From positions 10,002,701 through 10,066,700 of the forward strand of contig NC_040016.1 of the NCBI RefSeq assembly GCF_000972845.2: a stretch of DNA of 64,000 nucleotides. The letters run 5' to 3'. Positions 43,503-55,500 of the stretch are shown piece by piece. How positions within the stretch are numbered: the stretch's first letter is position 1; each line of letters starts with the position of its first letter. Made by a program: the position numbers and the translations under genes. Under the pieces are notes generated by a model. That model ran no database searches, was not told where the DNA came from, and was given only the letters and a program-made list of their open reading frames with translations. The stretch comes from Larimichthys crocea. Taxonomy: Eukaryota > Chordata > Actinopteri > Sciaenidae.

Positions 43503-46500
43503 CTACAGAGACGAGGAGAGGAAAGATGAGTGTTTTAAAAAATGAAAAATATATCTGTGGCTGTTTGAGCTGCTTTGAGCACAACCCTGAGAGGACTGGT
43601 GTTATTTTATTTTTTCTTATCGTGAACAAATCCCATGAAAACACCAAAACCAACAATGTGTAATCCAGAGAAGTCTGTGGCTCTCAGCCTACAGAAGGCT
43701 AAACTTATACTTTAATTATGCTATTAAATAAATACTGATGAATATTTTACTTTTTCTTATTTTTATAGAATATAACCTGATAGGACAGAGGCCAAAACCT
43801 GTGAGTAGGATTTAGAAAACATCAGCAGCCTCATTCTTTAAGGTGGAAATTATGTCTCGACACGTTTCTTTAAACAAAGTACAGAAAGTTACTTGTGATA
43901 GTTTCAGTTTTTGTGAACAGCTGCTGTAATATAGTTAAGATGAGGTCATTACAGATGTGGCATTTATGATCCCGTTTAACAATATTTTCATTGTTTTTAG
44001 GAAAGCTCCCAACGTGTAACTAAAGCTGCATCCCAGAGGAGCATGAACTGAATGAAGTATTTTCTCAGTTTGTGGTGAGGGACTCACAGAGGCCTTGGAT
44101 TTGATCATATGATCCGGACGCTTGCGGCTGCAGCAGTATTTCATGGCATTCCTCGCTTCCTTATTGAAGACGATGCGGAAGAAGAAGACAAAAGGACCCT
44201 GGAGGACGACAGAGGAAGAAAGGAAGGTTAAAAAAAAAGAAGAAGAAGACAGCAATCAAGCTGTCAAACTGACTTCAGAGGGAATCGGAGGGCTCACCTG
44301 CACACAGTTGAACCCAGCAAACAGGTAGTGGAAGATGATCATATCGCTGTTGACCGAGAGGAGCGCCAGAAAACATGTGACTGAAACCAGGAGGAGAACG
44401 CCACCTGCGGTTTTCAGGCCGGATCTGCAGAATATGAAATCACACGAGAGAGGAAACAGAGAGGAGTTAATGAGGAGGAATTCTGTGAATCTGAGGATGG
44501 AGCCTGATGATAATCAAGCAGCGAAGATGACGTGACGAGAAACAGAGCTGAAGATCGACTCGCGATGAGCTGAAAGTCTGTTTATTTTAACTTTTACTAT
44601 GCACAATGCTACAGCCCAAAATGAAGACTGTACTGAAACTAATTATTTTCATTATGGATTAATTAGTTGTTAGAAATTGAAAGTTTCTTTTGTCTGACTA
44701 TATGACAAAGAGAAGCTGGAAATATTTTTCTGGAAAAAATGACTTGATTATCACAATACTCTGCTGATCAATTAACTAACTAACTAATCAGCACACCACT
44801 GAGGTGTTCAAAGTTTAGAACAAAACTACTGAAAACCGCTGAGAACAAAATCCAAAGTCAGGAGTTCAGATCGTGCTCTTCAGATGTTGGTTTTTGTTGT
44901 TGTTCTTCTGATTTTCTCCGGCTTTTTTTTAAAATCCATGTTAGAGCATCAAAAAGGAACAAGAACATTTTTCAGTTGATGTTTTTTTTTTTATATATAT
45001 ATGATTTATAAAAAGAAAAGGATATGAACAGCACTGTGCAGGACACCGGTTTCTCTTTGTAGGCTGTAACAGGAGGAAGCTGTTCAAATTCAAAAGACTT
45101 TGCTGTCAGATCAAATCTTTGAACGTGAGAGAGGAGAGGATGCTGCACTGTGCCCACAAAATCTCTGACAGCTTCACAACACATTTTTCAGTATTTTTTT
45201 TAGTACACTAGTGCAGCTGCAGAGGCCAACAGGGGCAGATTACTGAGAGTCTATATTATTAATTGCTGTGGGGAAACTCCAGTATTCACATCCTTTAAAT
45301 GGGTGTTGGTCGAGTTTTACTGGATTGAGACAAAGCCTCATTAAAGCATTTTAACGGTGCTCGTGTTTGGTGAAGACGTTGGGACACTCACACACGGGGC
45401 TCCTTCTTCTCAATGCTGTGGTGTCTCATTGAGCAGGAGGCTCTCGACGACAGGATGTACAGGAAGATGTTCATCTGTGGACGCAACATCAAGACACATC
45501 AGTCTACTGACCAAAATCTTACATAAACACACAGTCTACACGGCAGGAGTGAAACAACAAATGTATCTTTTCTTTACTGTTCTGCAACCTGCTGACATTA
45601 AATAAGCTGAACAGCCTTATACAGACTCACCGATGCCACCATGGCGATGGGTCCAGCAAAGCTCCAGATGAGAGTGTCGTACATGGACAGCCAACAGAAG
45701 TCTGGGTTCCCGTAACCTTCGGGGTCCAGTCCCACTGCCAAACCTGACGCAGACAAACGGTAACATCAAACTCTCCATCAGACAACAACTGCTGAGCTCC
45801 AAGTCATATTCCCAGCATGTTAAATAGTCTTTCTTTTCTATGTGACAAAGAGACTTAAGATACTACGAGACAGAGATTGCATGAAGGATCTTTGCGGGCG
45901 TCTCTCCGTGTACAGCAGGTACATTTTTGTGTGGTCTGTGGGGTTCATACCTGTGATGAATGCAGGAACTCCCCAGCCAATCAGGTAGTAGAACCTCATG
46001 GGTCCGTAGTTGATGTCTCGCACTTCGCTGATCATTCGGTAGATGTGCAGTCCTTCCAGGAAAAGCCAGGAGAAGGTGCAGAGATAGAAGAAGTGCAGCA
46101 GGATGGCGATGACTGTGCACACAAACTGCAAAGAGCGGGACGATTAAAACATTAAGAGATGAAAGGAAACGTGACTTAAGTCAGAGAGATTGAAAACTAA
46201 TTGATTACCGGGTTGTCTGCCTGGTTGATGCCCAGGATGAAGACGAGCTCGGAGAAGAAGAGAGCGGTGGCTCCATTGTTGATTATACTCGTTTTGTTGC
46301 ACTGCATGGCTCTCAGACAGAGGAGGAAGATGGTGGTGAGGAGGAGGAAGCCCAGCGTCACTCCCACTGTGCTCCATGTCAGGATTTTGATGGGCAGGAT
46401 CTCTCCGTTCTGACACAAACGTCACAATTAGGAGCGAAAAGTTTGAGAGCAGAGTAATGACTTGTGTCGTTTTGGGCAAAGCTAAAAAGATGAAGTGTCA

Positions 46501-49500
46501 CTCACCTCCCTCCTGGAGATGTCCATGAGCACGGCGAAGCTGGTCATGTGATAACACTGACAGCTGATGTGGGTGCTGTTCCTGAAAACCACCTCGCAGC
46601 CTTTCGCTGACCAGCCGCCGTTCCCAGCCCTGAAGAGAAATACAAGGACAGGAGGACAGTGTGAGGACTTCATCCAGTTTCATCATCCCCTCTGTGTGTG
46701 TGTGTGTGTGCGTTTGTGTTGTTGTGCTCACAGTATTGTGTGGTTCCAGAAGACGCAGATGGGTTTAGAGCGCTCCTCTGTGGTGACCAGGCGGAACTGC
46801 ACCGTGATGGGTTTGTCCAGCGTGTGCTGCAGCAGCTCGTCATTGTCGTGGACCGTGATACTGACCACCGGCGTGTTGATGACAGGACGCTTTGGCACCC
46901 TGATGACAAAAAAATAAAAATCACATCACCGTTAAAGGATTGTCTGTCATGATAGAGTATTTTTGTTTTCATTTCCACAGCCAGATTTGAATCTTAAAAA
47001 ACTGACACAAACATTAAGTTTTCCTTTTTATTATGCTTTAAATAAAGGAAACGGCATTGGGCACTATCTTCAGCAGTGTATTCAAATATATATTTGGGGC
47101 GCCAGAGACTATTTAAAGCAGCAGGATGACGCATGTGGGGGCGAAAAATGAACTGCAGCGCTCATGTTCATGTAGAGTGGCTTGCAAAAGTATTCACTGC
47201 TCTTGGCATTTTTCCTATTTTGTTGTCTTACCTGAAATAAAATCGATTTTTTGGGGGGTTTATATCATTTGATTTACACAACATGCCTCGGCAAAACAGA
47301 AATTTTGAGCATGTATAAGTTTTCCCACTTCCCAAAGACGATATTTTGTAGAGCCGCCTTTTGCAGCATCTCTTTGTGTATGTTTCTATAAGCTCGGTAC
47401 ATCTAGCTCATCATCTTCAAGGCAACATTGCTCCAGCATCTTTCAGCGTTGGATGAGTTCTGCTGGTGTACAGCAACCTTACCACAGATTCTCAGTTGGA
47501 GGTCTGAGCTTTGACTCGGCCATTCCAAGACATTTAAATGTTTCCCCTTAAACCAACTCGAGTGTTTGCTTTAGCAGTTTGCTTAGGGTCATTGCCCTGC
47601 TGGAAGGTGAACCTCCGTGCTCAAATCTTTGGCAGACTGAAAGCGGTTTCCCTGTATTTAGCACCATCCATCATTCCTTCAATTCAGACTGGTCTCCAGG
47701 TTCCTACTGTTTAAAAACATCCTCACAGCATGATGCCGCCATGCTTCACTGTTCTCAAGGTGATGAGAGGTGAGTCTTTCAATCGTTCTTACCGCAGACT
47801 TCTCTTGTCAGGATCGTAGCTCTCTGGTAACAGCGAGGCCAGGCTGTGGAAGATGATCACACTGGCGATGGCGTCCTGCTGGCTGTCGTCCGGGTGGCGT
47901 CGCTTCCTGTTGGCTGAGCGATTCCTCAGCGAGGACTCTGGGAAGACATCCAGGTGTCTGTGGCCTTTGGTGTCTACAGGTGGTTGGAAGACCGAGTCGG
48001 GCAACGTGACGGCTGTCTCCAGGTCCGCAGGACGGGGGCCCCTCAGGGACTGGTACCGCGGGAGTTTGGCTCCGGCAAAATTCATCTTTTTCAGACGATC
48101 CACAGAGATGACTGTGAGGGAAAACACAGAGAGGCAGAGTCAGAGGAGAGAAGAGAAGAAGCTGCTTTAAGTGACGACAAACAGCCACCCTGCTAATGCG
48201 GCTTTGAGATAGAGAAGCTGCTTCAAAGCCGCCGGCATGAATTTATTTCTGGTAGAAAATATTATTTATTTTATTTAAAATCTAATTATATTTGTTTCTG
48301 TTCTTTCTGAAAACTGTGCTGTGCTGATAGGAGGGACGCTCTTACTTCTTTCTTGATTAATGTTACAACATTTGATGGTTTACAGCATGATTGATATTTT
48401 TTTTTGTTTGCTGTGATAATAAATTGAATATTTGGTTTTATATATTGGTTAATATTGGTTTTACATTTAATAAACCAACAATGAATCAAGAAAATAATCA
48501 GATTATTGAACATAATCATTAGTTGCTGTCCTGAACACAGACTGTGGTCTGAATAAATGTAAATATTGCTGCTTGAAGCATGATTCTGCTGAATGGTTTA
48601 TATTAATTCAACTTTTAATCTTTCTGTTCATAAGGATTAGTAATTATAAAAGAAATTTAGTCTAATTTCTTAATTTATATTAGGACAAAAACATAAAAAG
48701 AAGTTGGTTTGTCTTATTTATTTGCGAGTTACTGTTATGTGCCCATATTTGTGCCAACGTCATCCTGTGCTGCATTACGATCTTTATATGCTGTAAAACA
48801 AATAATAATCCAATTATTTGACCCCCAGTTAAGAAGCTCTCCAGCCTGTAATGGTTGTCAGCGTGTCCCATCTCACATGCCAAAGGTAAAATGCTCACCT
48901 ATGTGAGGTGTGACGATGGTGAAGGGGCTGAGGTAGGTCTTCCTCATGTTCTGTGCCAGTGTGTTTGCGTATTCCTCATAGTGGCGCAGCAGTGCTGCCG
49001 TGCCGCCCTCCGAGTGCTGGATCAGCTCCCAGTGTAGACGCGTATCTGGAGACAGGATGGCGCTGCCCACACGGACTAAATTCTGTCAGGAAACAGCGAG
49101 AGTTCAGTGTGACAGGAGGCCACAGCGGAGAGTGAAATGAAGTGTGATGTGTTCCCTGCAGATGCAACATGGAAGGCTGTGAAGTCCCACCAGGCAGGAC
49201 TGGCTTCCTGTTTTTACACCAATTTTTGTTTACTGCAAAAGCTGAAACAAGCTATTGTCTCTGTTTTGTTACATCCTGCATGTACAGCTCACCTCAGTGA
49301 AGTGGACATCCTGCGTGGCCGTGAGGTTGAAGCCCTGCTGGCTGCTCTCGTGTTGCAGCAGACTCTGCGTGAGCCGATAGGCTACTTTAACGTCGCTGCC
49401 GTAGTATTTCTCTGTGTGCAAGGTGGCGTTGGCCAACATGGCTGCAGTCTGCTGAACGTGTCCAGAGTCCAGAAGCGATGCGTTACGGGAAAACTTGTCA

Positions 49501-52500
49501 GACTGAAGAGAAGGAACGGAAAACAACCATTTAGTAACATGAAGATGCTTCGCTGGTGAAACATTTTGTGTTGCTCTTGAACTGAAATATCTCAACAAGT
49601 ATCGGCTGAATATCTGTGACATTCTGTAGAGCGATTCCCAGAGGATGTATCCTCATTACTTTGAGGACCCCCGTGACTTTTCTTGCAGCTGCACCGTGAG
49701 ACACTTGGCCATTAAATTTGTGACATATCTCTTCGGTGTAATAGAAATACTAATGAATCTGGTGACCTTCTGACCTTCTCCAAGCGCTTTTTGTTTGTGT
49801 AAATCATATCACATCTTTACAAATGTGTTTCAATGGTTCATTTTTTTTTTTAAAGCTGACAGAGACTGAAGCTACACACCAGGGCCTTCAGCTTGCTGAA
49901 GGTAACAGAGGTACAGTTGAAGAGATTTGGAGGCAGCCAGCCTTTGTGCTCATCACAGTGGCGGATCGCTGTGCCTGAGAAGGAGACAGAAAGAGAGAGA
50001 GAGAGAGAGTGATCGCATGAGAGGTGAGGAATAGACTGCAGCTGAGACACGGCTTGAGGCGAGTTTCATATATTGCCATTATTATATGGTAATTTGACGA
50101 GCTGCCTGAAAAACCATCATACCGAGCGTTCCCTTGGGACAGGGAACTGCTGCGGGGAGACCAAACTTAGTCCTGGGCCACCAGATCCCAGCCTCGATGG
50201 CCTGAGGGCAGCTGTCATAGATTACTGAGAGAGATGGAGCAGGAAGGAGAGGAGAGAGACAGAGGGAGATGATGAGGATAAAAATGGAAAATGATTTCAT
50301 ACATTTGTCGCTGTAATGAAGCAGGGATTATAAATTAAGCATCACAGTAATAATATGACGTGTTCTGACCTTCGCAGCCGTTAATAGAAACCTCAGCGAA
50401 CGGGTTGTCGCAGCGGTCACACTGCCGTCCGATGACGCCGGGTTTACACTGACACTGACCGCTCTCTCGGTCACACGCTCTGGAGAAAGAGCCGACCGGG
50501 TAGCAGTCACACAGCAGGCAGGTGTCGCTGCCTTCAGGACGGTAGTGGTTGTCCTGGAAACAGAGAAAGAAAGTGCTGATTAACTATTTTTTATTGTAAT
50601 CAATTATCCCCAGCACCAGCCTCCCCTCGTTTTCATGTATCCACGCACATTCACACCTTGAAGGCTTTGACAAGCTGCAGCTGCTTGTTCAAGAACATCT
50701 GGATGCTGAAGGACAAGCTGCTTAATTATGTTCCCGCCTAAGTTTTTTCTGGTGACACAATGTCAGACTGCACGCCGACTAAGCAGTGTGAAAGTGACAC
50801 CATTAAAGGTGTTCCTAAAAAGTCAGTACGCAGACGAAATGTGCTCGATTTGTGAGTTCATGCTGTGACCTGCTGAGAATGAAACAATGCTAAATATTGA
50901 GATAATTGTTGATCAGGAGTGCTTTAAATGCTTTAAATGATCAAATCCATCGATGCTATGTGAAAGGGTTGATATCACCATGTTACCTGTGCAACAATGG
51001 ACCCAGTTAAGTTTTAGTTGTCAGACATTTCTAAACTCTAAACAAATAAAAAATTAAATGAGAAAAAATTAAATTAGGAGGTAAAGTGGGTCATCCTAAT
51101 AACTACTCAAATGATCAGTAGTTTGATCCTCTGCTCCTCCAGTTGTAGAGTCCTCGGGCAAGATACTGAACCCCAAATTGCTGCTGAAGGCTGTGCCATC
51201 GGTGTGTGAATATGTATGAATGATTAGGTTGGCACCTTGCATGGCAGCCACTGCTGTCAGTGTGTGAACGAGATATGTTGTGTAAAAGCACCTTGAGTGT
51301 TCAGAAGACTAGAAATGTGCTAAACAAGTACAGTCCATTTACCATCACTAGGAGGATACATTTGTTGAAAAGTGGACAAAACTGATGATTTACATTTCAT
51401 CCTTGAGACCTTTTGGAGTTTTTATGTTCATCTCAGGTTGTTTTTCTTTTGTTTTGTTCATGCTCTCTTTCAGGAAAACTGAGAGAAGTACAGACAGACT
51501 GCAGACGGTGATGAGGCAGCTCCAAAAATATCTTGGAAAACAGTTAATTAGATTAAGTATTTAATCTCTGGGAAAACATTGTCTCTGTTGTAAAATGCAA
51601 AACAGTTCAGCACATTTGTTTCTCGTTTACTCGTGTAGAGCATATCGTATGTTATTAGTATCCTGCTGCTGCTCAAGTGAGGAGAAAGTAGGCGGGGATG
51701 CTGAGCTGGATCTGGAGTGAGAAAAGATGGTACAAACCATGGGTACCATCTGTTATCATGGGGAACGTGAGCTCTCTCCCCAGTAAGATGGAGGAGCTCA
51801 TGAGGCTAAGCAGGCTGCAGAGGGGGAGAATGGAGAGTGTAGCATCACAGAGACGTGGCTGAATGAGTGAATCAGTTTGGACTCGCTTCTAACTCTGGGC
51901 TTTCAACTTGTGAGAGCGAACAGTATTTTCTTATCCACCTTGTATATTGTGAGCTCCTCAGTGTTGGATCAATAAAGAGACACAGCTTTAGACATCTATT
52001 TTTATCACACGCCATCATACTTGTCTGTCCGTTACCATGTGATGACGGCGCTCTCACCTTGCACCGACACTCTCCACTCGTCTTGTTGCAGTCAGAGTCG
52101 AAGCCCTTCTCTGTCTGACAGTTACAGGGTCCGCAGGTCTTGTGACCCCACCAGCCTCTGGGACAGGGCAAGTCAGTCCTGTAGAGGCACACATTAGATC
52201 ACATTGCAGAGTGCTGAAGACACAAACGGACGCAGACGTCACAGACGTAGTTTGATGTGAATGTGAAAAAAAATGTACTTTTTCTCGCAGTAATGGCCAA
52301 AGTAGTTGCTGCGGCAGTCACAGGTGTAACCACGAGAGGAGCTCAGCTTCCTGGTGCACGTTGAGTCGTGCTCACAGGGGTTTAATGAGCAAACATCAGT
52401 GCAGTTGGTGCCATAGTAGCCTGTGAGAAGAGGTGAAACAAAGAAAAACAAGTTACAGTTGAGCAATTAAAGACATAAACATCTGTTACATGGCTTAAAT

Positions 52501-55500
52501 TCATATTTACAGGATGAGGACTGAAGGGTTTTGACATTTTTAAGTGACCCTCCAGCCCTGCAATCAATCATGTAAGCAGACTGACCAGCGAGGCATTTGC
52601 AGGAGTAGCTGTCCCAGTCGTCGCTGCAGTAGCTGTTGACAGGACATGGGTTGGAGCTGCAGGGGTCGGGCACGCTGCAGCCCGGCTCCACATTCACCTT
52701 CCTCGCCTGAGACAGACTAAGCGCTCCGCCCACACGAAGACCCTGCAACCAACCAAACCAAAAAATAAACGTGTGTACAAAAATCCACAGAAGCACAACA
52801 CACTTTACAGATATTGTGAATATATTTGCATTCACTACAGGGCTCTCGGATGTGGTGGGTTTTTTTTTTTAATAAGTGAGATGCTCAAAATATGTGAAAG
52901 AATAAGTTTTCTGTTGCAGAAGCCCCGGGAATGTGCTGCAAATGCAAAGGCTGTCTGAAAAACACTTTGAGATACCAGTCTGTGTATATTTTATGCAGTA
53001 GATGTCTTCCTGCGCTCCACCAGGAGCTCAATAAACCCTTTTCAAACACTGCTGAGAGAGCATGATTCTCAATTCAAAAGGCATATTTTTGTGTTAGAAG
53101 TAGGTCGAGTTTGCTTTACCTTGAGACACAGTCATTAAAACAACGTTTATATGTAATTTAAACATCTGAGAAAATGATTTATTCAATTAGAAATTCAAAT
53201 CTATACGCATTTTGATCTGCAAAACACTAAAACAGTGCTTTATAGATGAGCTGCTGAAGGGACGGACCTGTATGCAGCCACGGAAGCCGTGCTGAACTTT
53301 CCCATCAGGCCTTGCAAAACCACCAACGCTCACAGTCTTCAGCTTGGAGTCTCGCAGCTTCCCGTCCACCTCCATACTGGCCTGAAAAGGTGCACGACGC
53401 AGACTTCAGAGCTGCAAAACTACAAGAATTTAACTCATGGTGATTTACATTGATTGGGGTAAAACTTACCAGGTAGAGTCCCTGATCTAAAGACAACACT
53501 GCTTTGTGGTGGCTCGATGCTCCCCCCAGACTGCTGATATCCAGCTGCAAATGATGCCAGTCGCCATCGTTCACCAGCACTTCCTCCACGCGGGAGAGCG
53601 TCGAGTCTTCCCCTCTGTGCAGCCCCATCAACACACTCCCCCCACGGAGCTACAAAGCCGGGGAGAGAGAGAGCCGAGAAACAGCAGGAGAGACAAAGAG
53701 CCCATGTTCAATAACAGAGGAGATAAAAGACCACCAAGAACCAGCACTGTATCGCACGATGAACAGAAACATCCAGCACTGACTGTGCACACTCTACTAT
53801 CAAAGTTCAAACCTTGAATTGGTCTGCAGAGCTGGAAATAGATTATGTAAAATCAAAGAGGCGTCAGTCTAGACGAGCTCGGAAAGTATTCAAACACAGG
53901 GCCAAAGATGCCTCTGACGTTACAATGAGCGTCAGATCAGTTTTGTCTCAACATCCTCTGATATTCAGAGACGCTGCTGCAACTCAGATGGCCAACAGGT
54001 GGAGCCTCAGTCCTGCAGTGTTTTATCCGTTTGAAACTTCAGGTGAGGACTTCACACGCTTGTTTTCACTCTCTGTTGCAGGATTGCTCCTTGCCGAACA
54101 GATGTGACCTTGTGACCTGTATCCACGTGCACGAGATAAAAAGGTGCGCTGCCCTCACCTGCAGTGTGAGGTTGTGCTGCTGTCCGGACGAGATGTGCAG
54201 CAGCGTAGCGCTGGCCTGACGTGTGCGGAACATCAGCTCGACATGCCAGGGGACGGAGGCCAGCGCTGCCATGTTGTTCCACTGCAACAGGCTGTTGCCC
54301 AGGAAACGCTGTGGGCTGGTCATAACTGCGACAAAGAGAGGTTAAAAAGCAGATGAAATGTAAGAAGTTGGAGGGGAGTGATGCAGATAAATGAGGGGAG
54401 AGAGTTTCAAAAGCAGTGAGTCATCAGTAAAGACCAGCATGTTCTCTGATCACGTCCAAAACCTTTCAGACATAAAGACGTTTTACTTCAGTAATCTGTC
54501 TGAAGTCAGGTGTACCCATAAAGGCTTTACAAACCAAAACCTGCACTGATAATTCAGGGGAACAAAATACAAGGGTGCTGAGGTAAAAAAATTGAAAACA
54601 GCATATGATTAGAGCTGTGATGTTTGAGCTTTCCTGTGCAGACGGATGTATATGCAGAGTTCTACGCCAGAAAGCTGTTTTCACATTCATCTGCAGGAGG
54701 GGGAAGGCATAAATTATTATTCAAAGCATTTTTTATTATTATTTAAAACATGTCTGGAGGGGCTCTTTAAACTTCTCTTTTAGTGTTGTGGCAAAAATTT
54801 AATTTCAAATGTAGTTTTTAAGCAGAAGGGTGTTTTAGTCTGTGCACTCTGAGGTCTGGGAGAAGCTTTCTGGCTCTTTCACACGTCAGCAGAGTGACAC
54901 GAAAGGACACTCTGCCCGGCGTGAAACAGTTTGCGTTCTCTGTACAAAGAGAAGAAAATCACCCGATCGAAATGATTGATTAGTGATGGTGGATAAACCT
55001 TGATGTACCGTGGGATGCAATGAGAGAAACCGCAAAAAAAGGAAGAAGAAGACGGAAACAAATCCACAAACTGTGCCTGATTAACTTTCTGATAATTAGT
55101 ACTGTGTGAGCAGTACCTCGTTACCTCTTGTACATGTTGGCCATACTAGGGCTGCAACTAATGATTATTTTCATCATCAGCTTCACAAAATCTCCGACCT
55201 TACTCCGACAGCTCGAAGTGACAAGGTTGGAATAGAAATTATTTGTTATACCCATAAAAATCAAATTAAAGCAGGAAAACTTTTAACTGCTTATCAAAAT
55301 GTTGATTCAACTAATCAAATCGACACATGTGCACATACTGTACATACATAAACAAGTGTATTTTAAACAGGCACCTCTAACAGTGTTGTTGATTGTTCAA
55401 GACTGCTGTTGATTATAATATATTCAAGTGATCAGAGCTCATTAAATCACCTCTGGAAATCTGGGCTGCATTCCTACCTCATTCCTCTCACACTGACGTG

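Larger units (their letters stand above)
50554..52057 (-). other. celsr1 intron with SINE and LINE insertions
   Basis: This 1.5 kb intron separates the two halves of the laminin-type EGF module. It contains a 5'-damaged SINE copy (51120-51345) and, further on, a degraded LINE endonuclease piece (51740-51935), both antisense to celsr1. The rest has no recognisable content. Confidence 0.6.
49880..52178 (-). other. celsr1 exons coding laminin-type EGF and hormone-receptor domain
   Basis: Exons 52178-52058 and 50553-50370 give a laminin-type EGF (CPRGWWGHKTCGPCNC; CDCYPVGSFSRAC; CQCKPGVIGRQCDRCDNPFA). Exons 50224-50123 and 49974-49880 give the hormone-receptor domain (CPQAIEAGIWWPRTKFG, VPCPKG, RHCDEHKGWLPPNLFNCT). 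All expected cysteines are present. The intron between 50370-50553 and 52058 hosts a SINE and a LINE remnant. Confidence 0.9.

Noticed and set aside
49583..49790. Possible further common fish repeat (CTCAACAAGTATCGGCTG... GAGGACCCCCGTGAC)
   Set aside because: It resembles a known fish element in a few words only; ends could not be defined, so it was not annotated.
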